Translations under genes and position numbers: made by a program
The notes under the pieces: generated by a model
Told to the model about the DNA's origin: nothing
Databases searched by the model: none
What the model saw: only the letters and a program-made list of their open reading frames with translations
Shown here: in pieces, positions 48,235 to 59,185 of the stretch
Layout: every line of letters starts with the position of its first letter
Position numbering within the stretch: position 1 is the stretch's first letter
DNA from: Micrasema longulum
Lineage: Eukaryota; Arthropoda; Insecta; Trichoptera; Brachycentridae
Direction of reading: 5' to 3'
Length of the DNA: 64,000 nucleotides
Assembly (NCBI GenBank): GCA_022494885.1
Contig: JAGVSM010002727.1
Location: 122,612-186,611 of the forward strand

Positions 48235-48785
48235 CACTTTTGATTGGGAAGAACAGGTCAAAACAGTTTGCAATAAGCTCAGAGTTTGCCTTCTTAACAT
48301 GTACCTTTTGTATCATACCTAGTGATGAGATCAGTTTACTTGGGGCTAGTTGACCCAATAATTTAATATGGATTAAGAATATGGGAACTAGGTTTCAAAT
48401 CTTATACCGACAGAGTCTTGAACCTACGAGTACATATTTTAAAAATATCGTACATGTAATAATAAAGATTGAGGCAAAAGGCAATAAATAGTAAAATATT
48501 ATTTGATTATGTTAACGTTTTGCCAATAAACAAACAGTGTCAGTATAAAATAATGAAAAATCATTTCCTCGATTGCAATTTTAAATCCCACCAGATTGTG
48601 ACCCGACAAGTATCGGCACAGCATCTGACGGTGCCACGACAAAAGAACTACTATGGAGATAAAATAATGGGGAGTGTAATATCAAAACTATTTAATTTAA
48701 TACCAGTTGAAAATCGTTAGGAAAAAAATCTAAATTCATTTTTTAAAATAGTCAAAAACTTATTAAAAACAGTAAGTGAAACTTG
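48235..48785 (+). pseudogene. Non-LTR retrotransposon ORF2 C-terminus, decayed
   Basis: Broken frames give DWEEQVKTVCNKLR, then LIRYGI-like and IKIEAKGNK, then (48469-48720) FDYVNVLPINKQCQYKIMKN, a TRQVSAQHLTVPRQKNYYGD stretch and VISKLFNLIPVENR. The (T)RQ...L..PR..NxYG......I..LFN.LP pattern is the C-terminal tail seen in several insect LINEs of the CR1/jockey kind. Different from subfamilies A and B above. Confidence 0.65.
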
Positions 48786-48924
48786 AGTGTGCAGAAAAAT
48801 ATGTTATATTCTTCATTTATTAAAAATATATCTAAAAAAATGTAATGCAACCCGCAGACAAGCTTCGGCTTTGCGGGAGCAAAAATACAATTAAGCATGT
48901 TACTTATTTGTTAAAATAAATAAA

Positions 48925-49030
48925 ACTGCGCAACATTCACCATTCCGCCTATGTTGTTTATCTCTGTTGTAACATATTAATATAAATAACTCCCAAGGAA
49001 ATTGAATCCAGTTCATGTCTACAAAAATTT
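48925..49030 (+). repeat. FB family fragment, centre deleted
   Basis: 'GCGCAACATTCACCATTCCG' (left arm) joins directly to 'TTTATCTCTGTTGTAACATA' and 'AATAACTCCCAAGGAAATTG' (right end). Confidence 0.7.
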
Positions 49031-49104
49031 AGATTGACAAAAACATTGTTGATAAAAATAATAATATGGGAATTTCGATTTCATTGATAAAATAAATGCA
49101 ACTT

Positions 49105-49295
49105 GTTCCGATCATTTGTTACAGGAGGGTACGGTGATCGGTCTTATGTATTAGGTGCCACTTCAGAGTCAAATAAATTGCGTGTAAAACCATTTTTAAG
49201 CTAATATTTCGAGTCGACCTTTCCAAGAACAGAATTTAGTACCTCAAATATGGTAGGCGAACCCGCCAAATACTAGACTACGGGGTAGACTTCTC
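49105..49295 (-). mobile_element. SINE family 1 copy, decayed
   Basis: 'GTATTAGGTGCCACTTCAGA', 'TAATATTTCGAGTCGACC' and a head 'CAAATATGGTAGGCGAACCC', 'GACTACGGGGTAG' on the plus strand. Confidence 0.65.
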
Positions 49296-50275
49296 TTCAC
49301 ATGATTTTCTACTGAAGGATTTTCGAAGATTTCGTATGTCTGCTCTAATAATAAGAATGTACAAGTACAATGGTAAAATTAATAAGTTGGTTAACACATA
49401 TTTTTAATTATCAGTTTGAATTAAGATATTTTATTTTCTTCTGAAATGTTTATTCCCATAGCATAATATTTTTTAGTGCCTTACATAAAAGCAAATTTTT
49501 TGACTTCCCCTTTGTTATCAATGGGAGTATAATTCTGAACCTCAGAGGCAGACGGATGCAAATCCAAACGTCAAATGTTCAACTTAAGTCTAAAGAATCT
49601 ACTTTCTCTAAGTGATTTCTAATAATTTATAGCATTCATTTATATTTTCAGTATCTTAATACATTGGTTCTTTCATTATAAGACTTACATTTCTTCAAAA
49701 TCAATGGACATGATCATAAACTGGATACGAATGTCGAAATGTCATTTCATCAAAATCTGGATTTGCATCTGTCTGCCTCTGAGGTACTAAATTTTTCCCT
49801 TTGTTTGAATATCCTCATTCCGATAATTCTTCTATGCTTATATCAGTTAGTTTGATTAATAATATTTGAATCTAGTACTAGTGTAGAAAAATTTGGACAA
49901 ACTGAATATACTTTGAATTTTCCATTTGTTTTAATTCGTTTTAGAGTTAATGAAAACTACGTTTCAGAAACATGGCAACAGCCATCAAACCAACAGGTTT
50001 ATTTAGCCATTCAAATATGTATTTGAACCTCATAGTAGTTCCATGGACTAACGGATCAGATGTCCGAGGTTCGGAACCCACTCTTCATACCTCGGTCTCC
50101 ATTTTAAAGCAGTACAATTATTTTAGACTCAATAATGACTCCAAATTTAAGATCTGTCGGTAATTCAAAATGGATTTTTTATTTTACATGTAATCACGAC
50201 AAAAATATTATTTTTAGAACCTAACATTACAAAGAGTCTCTTATATTAACAGAAAAAAATGCGATGAATTGATTT
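49296..50275. other. Gene-free; one tRNA-like SINE family 3 head
   Basis: 49990-50110 has 'GGACTAACGGATCAGATGTC' and 'CGAGGTTCGGAACCCACT', close to the family 3 copies at 17448 (plus) and 53172 (minus). Also two mutually inverted phrases, 'CTCAGAGGCAGACGGATGCA' near 49542 and 'GGATTTGCATCTGTCTGCCT' near 49758, about 200 bases apart, which look like the ends of a small inverted-repeat element. No gene. Confidence 0.5.
49535..49790. mobile_element. Possible ~250-bp inverted-repeat element
   Basis: Left end 'ACCTCAGAGGCAGACGGATG', CAAATCC; right end on the minus strand 'ACCTCAGAGGCAGACAGATG', CAAATCC. At least 27 bases are inverted with one mismatch. The interior is AT-rich and non-coding, which fits a MITE; no target duplication resolved. 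Confidence 0.6.
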
Positions 50276-50281
50276 GAATAT

Positions 50282-50764
50282 TTAAATTTATTTCAACAGA
50301 GAGGGAAAACATTTTTGAGAAGGGAATATGGAGGTCTAGGCATTTACAGGGTTTATGACCTGTCATTGGCTGGTTTAAGTGGCCACTTTACACAATGTGT
50401 AACATTCACCATTCTGCCCATGTTTGAGCATCCATATTTCCCCAACTCTTCCATCTGTTGACTTTTGTGAAGTTAAAGAGCTGAAACCTTCATCCCGTGG
50501 GTGAGATTCATCCGGCTGAACCAAATCACCTACCAGGCAACGCCCGAAACCAATTTTCCAATTTTGATACTTCTTCTTTTACAAGGTAGTTAATTCAACA
50601 ATGTTTGAGTATGTCCCAATGCTTGTAGACTGGATGGATTTCCTCCCTAGGGAGTTATTCATTTTTTTTATTTATTTCAACAGAGAGGAAAAACATTTAG
50701 TAACTCCCTAGGGAGGAAATCCAGCCAGTCTGCAAGCATTTGGACATACTCAAACATTGTTGAT
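50282..50764. mobile_element. FB element copy with CCCTAGGG terminal palindromes
   Basis: 50282-50540 is one full FB arm (TTTAAATTTATTTCAACAGA to GAACCAAATCACCTACCAGG). Then 50599-50662 (CAACAATGTTTGAGTATGTC ... TCCCTAGGGAGTTA) and 50699-50762 are inverted copies of each other around a 36-base spacer that includes the arm start again. Together they define both segments of the family. Confidence 0.8.
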
Positions 50765-51655
50765 TTAAATATTGTTTATCTGTCACTCTCTCGCAAATGC
50801 CTTACCAATACTGTGTGAAGAAGACAACTGTACGTCGGACTGATTATACTTAACTGAAATCTACAAAATCAACGTTTCATAGTCCCGTTTTCCGCACCCA
50901 AGAACTGAACCGATTTTGTTTATTTTTTAGAAAAAGTATCAAAATTTCATTTTCGGTACCGTTTATTTTTTAAAGAAACAGTAATTTTCTGTGGCGGTAC
51001 CTTTTGCGTTTTTAAAAAAAAATCTCGGATGTATTCCGTATGCCCAAAAACGACAGATAAAACTTGGCACTTTTAAGGTTTTTCGCCTGGTTCTAGCTCC
51101 CATAAGAAACAATTTATCAAAAAAACAAATAGATAGAGGCACACCAATGCCAATGATGAATAATATAGTGTATGAAACCACTGCTCTAGTGCCGTAATCT
51201 AATGAGACAATACAGGAATACGTTTGTGAGAAGAAAAGTCAGAACGCGTTTCATCTTTATAATTATGAGCCTGAGTATTGCATGCCATACAAAAGAGCGT
51301 GTTTTGACTTAATTAGCCAAATTTGCATAATTCGCCAAAATGATTCTAAGATTCGTTGGTAATGACGTCAATATCCGACTATGTGCAAACATATTTGTGA
51401 AAAAATTTTATGATGCAGAACAATGAATTTTTTAAATTTGAGTCAATATGTGTAAGAGTAAGATCTAAAGTTTACGGCAAATACAAATATTAGATTTACT
51501 AACAATATTACGTTATCATTTGTACTATAAAAAATTTATGGAAATTTTTTCAATATAAATAATTATATTTAGCTAAAAAAAAACTATTTTTACTGGTTAT
51601 TTTAATAAATCAATGTAAATTGACGAATTTTTAGTGAAGTGTTGTGTTAAATGTA
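50765..51655. other. Gene-free stretch
   Basis: No gene. Short overlapping ORFs at 50963-51197 on both strands have no recognised domain. Confidence 0.45.
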
Positions 51656-51660
51656 TCTGT

Positions 51661-51975
51661 GTCTAGGCAGATGAAGAATACAATTATGTTTGTAAAATAG
51701 AACCAGAACCCCGGACGAGTGTTTTAGACTCGACAACTACTAAAAACATCAGATAAAAATCCCGAAAAAGAAAATCGAGTGGGGATATGTGATGGGGGAA
51801 TGTGTGATGGTTGGCGAATTCGCCTTTCATACTTGAGGTCCAGGGTTCGATTCCTGATAGGGTCGACGTACAATATTGATGAAAATTTGTTTTGCTCAAC
51901 AATATTTCACTGTCGTTGTATTAGTACCTGAAACATAACATTGATTGCCTAGCCTTGCCTAGTATGTAGGAAAAA
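51661..51975 (+). mobile_element. Composite SINE (5' module + tRNA-like head), copy 1
   Basis: 5' module 'GATGAAGAATACAATTATGT', 'CGGACGAGTGTTTTAGACTC'; tRNA-like part 'GTGTGATGGTTGGCGAATTC' and 'GTCCAGGGTTCGATTCCTGA'; body 'AATATTTCACTG' and 'TAGTACCTGAAACATAACAT'. The 5' module is shared with 52607, 55456 and 62276 but not with ordinary family 1 SINEs. Confidence 0.7.
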
Positions 51976-52039
51976 TAATTCAATCAGATATTTTTTTCCC
52001 GCATAAATAAAGGTTGTGTGATCATCATCTACTTGTGTG

Positions 52040-52200
52040 ATCAAAATATTTATACTCAAAGAAAATGGGAATTAGGAATGTTACAAAGTGGATAAACTGG
52101 CAACATAAAGCAGCCAATTACTGGTGATATGCCATGTACATGCCGAGACTTTTAAATTCCTTTATCTAAAATGTATGTTTTTTGTTGTAAAAAATATACG
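52040..52200 (+). repeat. FB family fragment, diverged
   Basis: 'AGGAATGTTACAAAGTGGAT', 'AAAGCAGCCAATTACTGGTG', 'ATGTACATGCCGAGACTTTT' and TTTTTTGTTGTAA follow the right-arm order. Confidence 0.65.
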
Positions 52201-52606
52201 AATCGTATATTTTTAATTTTTCGCAAAAACAATTTAAATCTTAACAGCGTGAATCATTATAAAATATCGAAGAAAATTCTTGTAATTATATTTTTGCTTA
52301 TCATGTTCACGGGAAAATTATATTATTGATGATTGGAACTAATTTTAATGTGTATTTTTGACAAATATTCCATTACAAGTGTGAGTATTCGCAATTTAAA
52401 ATATGCTTATTTTTGCAATGTTTACTTTATTTTAAATCCATTTACGTAGTTTCAATATATATAAACCTTAATATAACAATAGAGCAGCAATTGAAAATTA
52501 AAATGTCCTATTTATTTTCGAGTTATTCGTAATATTGATAAATATGTATATATGAATGATTTCTTCCTATGCAAAAAGTGTTTTTTTTCTGTGTGTGACA
52601 AAAAAA

Positions 52607-52880
52607 ACAAAACCAGGATCCAGGACGAGTGTTTTAGACTCGATATCTACTCTCAAGTAAAACACCTGAAAATGGAAATTAAGTCGAGATGAGTCCACCT
52701 CGTAGTATAGTGGTTGGAGTGTTTTCTTGTTATACTTGAGGTCCTGGGTTCAATTCCCGACTGCTGACCTCCTAACCTTACCTTCGATGTATCAAAAATG
52801 ACCTAGACACACTCCAATTGAAATGCCGATGGAGTGTTCTATACACTATTTGGTTTGAATAAATAAATGATCATGATGAT
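52607..52880 (+). mobile_element. Composite SINE, copy 2
   Basis: 'AGGACGAGTGTTTTAGACTC', 'CTACTCTCAAGTAAAACACC', 'CCACCTCGTAGTATAGTGGT', 'TCCTGGGTTCAATTCCCGAC', then a shortened body and an 'AATGATCATGATGATAG' tail. Confidence 0.7.
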
Positions 52881-53039
52881 AGTAACCATTTTTTTTGCAT
52901 CATGCGTTTGAAATTTATGCAATGTTATGGAGAAAATAGATTTGGCAACATGTTTTTAATTGCACTAACAAAAATTAATTGCGATTAAATTATTTAAAAA
53001 AAATATTTTCACCTTTACAATTTCCCTAAATATTTTAAT

Positions 53040-53172
53040 TTTGGGTTCATTTGGGAGTTACAATAAACTCAATATTGAAAAAGGAAATCAAGTTCGGGTA
53101 AGGTAGGGTTCGAACCTCGGATCTCTGATCCGTAAGTCCACAACATTAACCACAGGACCATAACCAAATTTA
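53040..53172 (-). mobile_element. tRNA-like SINE family 3 copy
   Basis: Minus strand: 'TATGGTCCTGTGGTTAATGT', 'TGTGGACTTACGGATCAGAG', 'ATCCGAGGTTCGAACCCTAC', then CTTGATTTCCTTTTTCAATA. Same plan as 17448-17585. Confidence 0.65.
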
Positions 53173-53479
53173 TTTTGGTTGACTATTTAATAAATTCTTG
53201 ATTTAAAAATAAATATTGTCATATAAAACTAAAGTACATCATGCCTGAAACTTCCAATATGTAACTAAATGAACTATAACATTGTTCAAAGTTAAATAAA
53301 AGGGTTAGGAGAGGTCTTTTTTGTACACATTTACATATAAATAATTTACTTCACTACTTGTACCGAAATGTTAATTATGGAAGACACAGATCTTGGTTTT
53401 CTTTTTTTATATTTTGATTCTATGTATTGACGTATTTCTTTATTTTTTTTACTGTGAATACTTTTGCTAGCAGAAGTTA

Positions 53480-54150
53480 GAAAATATTTGTTTATAACCA
53501 CTCACTGTCATTTCTATGTCTACCGGTTTCGAGACAAACTTGTCTCTTTGTCAAGACATTAATTAACCCAACATGCAAAACCCACTATACACATTCGTCA
53601 TAGTTATAAAACTAAAACATGTGTAAAATAACATATGAGGCGTCTTCACAATAACAATTTCTCCGAATTAATAAATCCATTTCAATCATGATTTTAATAA
53701 AGATACAGGAGTTAAAATCTTACATACAAATAATAAAAGGTTAAAAGTAAATAATATGGAAATATTTCAGATTAGGAAAGCTTTAAAAAATGATGTTCCT
53801 TTGATCAAAAATCAAACAACCTTTCGATATAGCTTATTACACGATGGTCCATTGTAATGGTCATCCTATACTTATTTAACTCACGCCCCTCACTTCATCA
53901 CCTCCCACTTTTTTAAACGATTCTCCCACAATGTGTAATATTTTCATAAACTAATCAGTGCGTGTAAGGGTTGCTTGTTAAAATGCGTGTCGTCTTGGTT
54001 TTATATTTTCGTGCAACAACTATGGTGAAGTGTATATTGGGTTTTGCATGTTGGTTTAATTGGTATCCTAATAAAGATACGGGCACGTCTCGAAACCGGT
54101 AGACATAAAAAAGTCGGTAAGTGGTTATATGCAAATATTTAATAACATTC
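53480..54150. mobile_element. Inverted pair of ~120-bp GAAACCGGT arms (Penelope-like?)
   Basis: Left arm 53485-53610 and the reverse complement of 54010-54150 share 'ATAACCACT', 'ATGTCTACCGGTTTCGAGAC', 'CCAACATGCAAAACCCA' and 'ATACAC' in order. Between them are about 400 bases of non-coding DNA. Each arm carries, read toward its CCGGT, a hairpin followed by GAAACCGGTAGACAT. The arms resemble the terminal repeats of Penelope-like elements, known to carry hammerhead-like motifs; assignment is tentative. Confidence 0.55.
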
Positions 54151-54399
54151 ATTTAAATGTTTGACCACAAAGTTAATGCTTTAAATATTAATCATAAACA
54201 CTATTTTATTATTATTATTATTTTACCTGGGACTAATCACATTTATTGCCGTTTTTTATAGTTTTTTATGTAAAATATAGAACTTGATGAAAAATTGGTT
54301 TAAAAAACACATTTATTGCCTAAATCTAACTTGAATTTTTTAAAATTTTAAGATTCCTACATAGATAAGGCGCCTTAGATATGATTTAATTTTTCTTTT

Positions 54400-54790
54400 C
54401 AAAATTCTCAATAACATAGTTGATTCGCCGTATCTTTTACAAAATATTGGTTTCCGTTGTCCTCTTCGCCATACTAGAATTAATTCCCTTTTTTATGTAC
54501 CAACTTGTAAAAACAATTATACCTCGAATTCATTCATTAGACGTACCTGTAGAAATTATAACGGACTCAGTATTGATGTAGACATTTTTAACTGCACGTT
54601 GCATTTGTACAGAAAATTTCTTCATGGGGTCGATTATTTGGGATGGTTGCTGAATGTACATCTTGAGTGGTTTATGCTATGTATATGTGCCGCATGTAAT
54701 GTATATGTTTGTGTATGTTTTATATGTGCGTTCATGTGTGTGCGTGGATGGCTCGGAGTGTACATTCGGTATTTTTATTTATTTTAATTT
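54400..54790 (+). pseudogene. Non-LTR retrotransposon ORF2 C-terminal end
   Basis: Plus strand from 54421: DSPYLLQNIGFRCPLRHTRI, NSLFYVPTCKNNYTSNSFIR, RTCRNYNGLSIDVDIFN. The (R)xTR...LF.VP.......NS.I.R.CR..N.....(D)IF pattern is the ending of CR1/jockey-type LINE proteins. The frame continues as Cys/Val-rich sequence to 54787, probably a read-on through former 3' UTR. An AAATA-repeat tail (54964-55038) follows about 170 bases later. Confidence 0.7.
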
Positions 54791-54963
54791 ATTACCTCCA
54801 TGGAAAACGCCAATGTCAACAATTATCCTTTTCTCACTTAAAATTCTTATTTATTTTTTGTCACATTTAATGTTTATATCTTTTAAAATTATGAAAACTT
54901 AATTGGTCTTTTTATGTTAAAATTTTTTTGTTTTTAGTACTTATTTTGTATGACTGTATGTTT

Positions 54964-55038
54964 TCTAAATAAAATAAACAAAATAAATAAAATAAATAAA
55001 ATAAATAAAATAAATAAAATAAAAAAATAAATAAAAAT
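54964..55038 (+). repeat. AAATA tandem tail
   Basis: About eight AAATAAATA-type units, interpretable as the tandem-repeat 3' tail of the LINE fragment at 54400-54790. It causes a spurious Phe/Ile-rich ORF on the minus strand. Confidence 0.85.
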
Positions 55039-55455
55039 AGATAATTTAAGAGTGTTATCAATAGTTATGTAATCAATAAGCGTGCTTAACATAATTGGTG
55101 TGTTACACAAAATTGTTTGCAACATGTAAGTAGGTAAAATATTGATTGAATCACAAAATCAAATAATCAATTATTTTTTCTCTGAAACACAACACGTTTA
55201 AAAATTACAAAACGTTTTCACACGAACTGACGTTTCGAATAAGAATCTAATTAAAATTTACTGTTGTGAAACTTTGCATGATCAAATACGTTAATCAATT
55301 TTATCTCACACATGATTGTTCATTGTTTTTGTTTCGCAAATAATTAAATTTATAATATTACCGGTTGACAAGTGGTAATATTTGCAATTTGGTTACAAGG
55401 CTTAACTGGTAAAAAGTACCAGTATGTAAATTTGTGCAATGCGTATTTTTTTCGT

Positions 55456-55715
55456 GTCCAAGTGGATGGAGAATACAGTTAAGTATGTGAAATAGAACCG
55501 GAAACTTAAAGGAGCATTTTTGACTCGATGGCTACTCTCAGGTGAAAAATCCTAAGTAAGGAATCCGAGTGGTGATGAGCCCACCTCGCAGGGTAGTGCA
55601 ACTACCTCGTCAGAGTCAACGTGAAATATTTATTTTAAAGGTGATTCACTTCCATACTTCACTATCCTGGAATGGCACCTAAAGAGTTAGGCTAATTACC
55701 TTATCTTCATTCATA
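55456..55715 (+). mobile_element. Composite SINE, copy 3
   Basis: 'GGATGGAGAATACAGTTAAG', 'TTTGACTCGATGGCTACTCT', 'GTGATGAGCCCACCTCGCAG', then a head lacking the B box ('CTCGTCAGAGTCAACGTGAA') and body 'TATCCTGGAATGGCACCTAA'. Confidence 0.65.
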
Positions 55716-55734
55716 TATTTACTATTAATTTTAT

Positions 55735-56055
55735 TGCGTAAACAAACAGTGCGTACAGAAATATTGCCATTTTTTTTATATTGGTGTAGGACACTCATGC
55801 ACACATCAAAAAAATTATTAACACCTAAGACAATGATTTCATTTATGTTAAATATAACAAATGTATAAGAAATGAAAAAACCTGTACATAATAATTAAAA
55901 TAAAATATCTGCTTCTTTCAATATTTCTAGGTTTTTTTTACTTAAATTTACGTAAATCGTCATAAAAAATATCAGCCTTGGTAAATCTATTGTTATATTT
56001 CTCGCATATTCTAGGTATTGTAGATTGTTTCAAATAATTTGTTGACGCGTTGTCT
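55735..56055 (+). repeat. Dispersed repeat pair, copy 2
   Basis: See 27815-28080. Here 'GACACTCATGCACACATC' and 'GTAAATCTATTGTTATAT', 'TATTGTAGATTGTTTC' are the landmarks; about 60 bases longer than the first copy. Confidence 0.55.
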
Positions 56056-56560
56056 ATGTAAAACAGAAAATTTTGTCATGTCGGTCTAGATGGCACACGG
56101 AATGGAAGTTTTTAAGTAGATAAGGGGAACCAATTTTATTTTTTATTAATTTGTGTGAAAAAAGAAATAAACATACGAAATGAAATTAATTTTATTACAG
56201 ATTAGACGAACATAAAAAATACCAAAATTAGCAAATATGACACAAAAATACGAAATTTTACATGCGTTTTTAATGCCGTTATTAGACTTTTTTAAAGTAT
56301 TTACAAACAATAAAATTAAAACAATAAAAAATTCAAGATTTTATACATATAACAAAGAATATGCAAAAAATAAAAAAACACTTAATTTAAAACCATTCTT
56401 AGAATAAAACCTTGGCATCACTTTTTCCGAATTTTGTGTGGCGCATATGAAAAATCCTCGCATTTATTTCCCTAAGACATCGCAATTTCCACTGATTGCT
56501 TATGGCAAGGAATATTCAAAAAGTCCAAAACCTTTACATTATCAGGGTTCACTTATTGCA
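56056..56560. other. Gene-free AT-rich stretch
   Basis: Nothing recognised. Confidence 0.4.
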
Positions 56561-56561
56561 C

Positions 56562-56630
56562 CAACATTTTTTTACACCACAACAGGCCAGGAGGCCCAAT
56601 TACAGTGGCGAATTATTGCTCGCAAAAACG
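56562..56630 (-). mobile_element. SINE family 2, 3' end only
   Basis: Plus strand 'CACCACAACAGGCCAGGAGG' and 'CCCAATTACAGTGGCGAATT' is the inverted form of the family 2 tail ('AATTCACCACTGTAATTAGG' and GCTTTCTGGCCTGTTGTGAT at 35535-35573). The two ORFs of 65-79 codons that cover it are not genes. Confidence 0.7.
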
Positions 56631-57165
56631 GTAGTTCAATCAAAACACGGTATGTCTGCCGGTCAATCAAACCATGATAATTATCGCTTTTAAATTTCAA
56701 TTTAGGAGTAGAATGCTCTTATTTGTACTGATGAAATTAAAAGAACAAGATTGTATGATTCTTCGGCAATAATGTACTCTAATTTTGCAGTCGCTAAACG
56801 TTATCGCTGATAGTAAAATATTCTCAGGATGGGCAAAATTGCAACAGCAATTAATTCATCAACGTTATGATTTTTATATTTTAAAAATAAAAATATCGCT
56901 TTCTCGAATACTCTAGTAGTGCCTCCCGAAGGAAAATCATGGCCGAGAAAAACTGACCTAAGTTCTGTTAGTTATGTGTTCTTCAACCTTTATTTGTTCA
57001 TAATATTTTTACTTTTTTTTTACAAAACAAAGATACACCAGTCTGAAGATGCCCATTAGAAAGCGCTAATTGGTCACAATAAATAAGTAGAAGATTACCA
57101 AGTATTTTAAATTAATAACTTATATTTATGTAAATATGAGTTATTATATCAAACAAAGATACCTT
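56631..57165. other. Gene-free stretch
   Basis: 'CAGTCTGAAGATGCCCATTA' followed by GAAAGCGC at 57040-57068 recalls the CTGA...GAAA motifs listed elsewhere, but is too short to classify. Confidence 0.4.
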
Positions 57166-57169
57166 TGCG

Positions 57170-57420
57170 TGGGTAGAAAAACATGTAACATTTACCATTC
57201 ACTAAAATCAACAGATGGAAGAATTTAAGATATTTTAAATATGGATGGGCAAACATAGGCAAAATGGTGAATGTTACAAGGTGTGTAAAGTGGCCACTTA
57301 AACCAGCTCATGACAGGTCATAAGCCCTGTAAATACCTAGACTTCCATATTACCTTTTTTTATTTTATTTTAATATGCTCTATTCCTGTTGTAATTTGTT
57401 GGTCTGAATGACTAAGGCAC
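57170..57420 (+). repeat. FB family copy
   Basis: 'AACATTTACCATTCAC' (left arm) then 'AATCAACAGATGGAAGAATT', 'AAAATGGTGAATGTTACAAG', 'GTGTAAAGTGGCCACTTAAA', 'GACAGGTCATAAGCCCTGTA' and 'TTCCTGTTGTAATTTGTTGG' (right arm). Confidence 0.8.
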
Positions 57421-58090
57421 ATATAATATTTGTACAGAAAATTTATAGAAATAAAAAAAAAAAAAAAAAAACTGATTTTTTAAAAAAACTTCTCGGCATT
57501 TTAGCGAGCCAAAAATATTGTATTTTTCTTAAATTTTAAATGACGTTCTTAATTATTTACTATAACGTAACTTTTGAGACCTATAACATTTCTCAATTCG
57601 AAAGTAAAAAAATCACCCACCCTAAACCTTATTGCATCAAAGGTAGGTCCATTACTGTGCTCCTTTTTTTTATCGAAATATTCTAACTTTGTACAAAAGT
57701 GAATGATATTAGTTTTTTTTATTATATAGTCTGCTTTTTGTTAATATCATCAAAGTCTTAAAGTTTTAATTCTAGTGATCAACCATAAAAATAATATACC
57801 CGGGACGAAATAAATAATGTTTTGATGCGAACGAGTCAGGAAACTTTTTTTCCCAGAGTTCCCACACGGGACACGCTCTGCTGATATTTTTGTTTAGTTT
57901 TTAAATGACATTATTTTTTATAATTATATGGAAAAAGACCCCAAATTCAAATGTAAACGAAAAACAGTCTGTGTTCCGCTCTGCAACAATGAGCAAATAT
58001 TTCTTTTATTAATTCAATTTTTGCATAAGATCAAGAAATTATACACTGAACAAATAAATGTAAAAAATATTTTGGAAATATGGCATGCAC
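57421..58090. other. Gene-free stretch; A-rich run
   Basis: Poly-A run at about 57452-57471. No gene. Confidence 0.45.
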
Positions 58091-58094
58091 AATT

Positions 58095-58340
58095 GTCAAG
58101 CTTCGATAAGCGGTAGCGTGCTGGTCGGACGTATGGCTTGCCTTGCGGACGCATGCGAGCGCTTGCTGCGGCTTGGGATGGTATCAGTATTTTGTGCACA
58201 GATCGCGGAAGCGTGTGGATGCTGACGTTTGGCTTGAGTACGCTTGCCAAGCTTTTCGCCAAGCACTTGTGGCAAGCTGGTAAAGGTAGCTTTATAGCTT
58301 TTCCAAGCCTATACGTGAAAAAATCCGCAAGTTCCTGAGG
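58095..58340. other. GC-rich island of unknown nature
   Basis: Strongly GC-rich against the background, with recurring GCTTG, CTTGCC and CTTGGC words ('GACGCATGCGAGCGCTTGCT', 'AAGCTTTTCGCCAAGCACTT'). Overlapping ORFs on both strands (58014-58262 minus, 58138-58338 plus) have no recognised domain. Composition recalls the MITE at 42462-42862, but I could not align the two. Confidence 0.4.
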
Positions 58341-58639
58341 AGGGTATCAGGAATACTCCTGCTAAAATTCTATAAATACGATTTTTTAAAAATGCAATAA
58401 ATTGCCATTATCATTTTAATGGTAACGTTTACAAAAACTGTATCATCATATTTCTAGTTTACGTTTAGTCGCGCCATACGCTGGCGTGGATTTATAGCGT
58501 GGAGTTGGGAGGAATAATGGATGTAAAATTTAAAACACGAAATCCGAATTTTCGTGGTTGTGGCTGAAAAAAAACCACCAAAAAGCAAAATGCACACTTG
58601 AAAACGGACGAACATATCAAAGAATATTAAGCTGTTTAG

Positions 58640-59065
58640 TGATGTATAGGGAAATATCACACACTACGAATACTGGTAAAAATATATGAAATGAATTTAG
58701 AATAATTAGTTGTATTTTCAAAATCAATACTTATAAAGTGGATAAAAGTTTTCATATATAAATTTTAAAAATAAAATATTAAATACTACTAAAACACCAG
58801 AAAAATGCAAAAAATGCGACATATTTGGCATTGATAGTTGCAACGTCCAGATTCGTGACGATGTGCATTAAAAATTTGAATGGTTTGTAACAAAGTTAAA
58901 AATGAACATAAATCGTGACGTATTCGGGACGTGGCCAACGAATTCAAAATTACAAATTTAAAAATATTTTTAATGCTACTAATAAGCAGCAAAAAATATT
59001 TTTTTTACTGGACCGTATTTCATAGACCCTTATTACTTTAAAAATGTAATTGAAAAAAGTGATAT
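58640..59065 (-). repeat. Three-copy ~400-bp repeat, copy 3
   Basis: Minus strand: 'TAATAAGGGTCTATGAAATA', 'GTTGGCCACGTCCCGAATAC', 'ATCAATGCCAAATATGTCGC', ATTTTTTGC. Same order as 15105-15512. Confidence 0.7.
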
Positions 59066-59185
59066 TTCCCCACTGTAATATTATCTGTTTGTATGGGAAG
59101 AAAGCAAAGACGAATGAATGTGAATTATTGTCTAAAGAATTCCGCAAAGAAATATGTTATTAATTTTGATACGTTTTCAACATTA

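Noticed and set aside
53821..53870. Candidate exon 1 of transporter gene 3 (GGTCCATTGTAATGGTCAT)
   Set aside because: It resembles the pattern CCATTG...GGCCATTG only superficially; the minus-strand translation lacks the QWPQWLA peptide and the donor site.
54654..54902. 82-codon Cys/Val/Tyr-rich ORF as a secreted peptide gene
   Set aside because: It follows the LINE C-terminus and reads through a TG-rich stretch; no signal or splice evidence.
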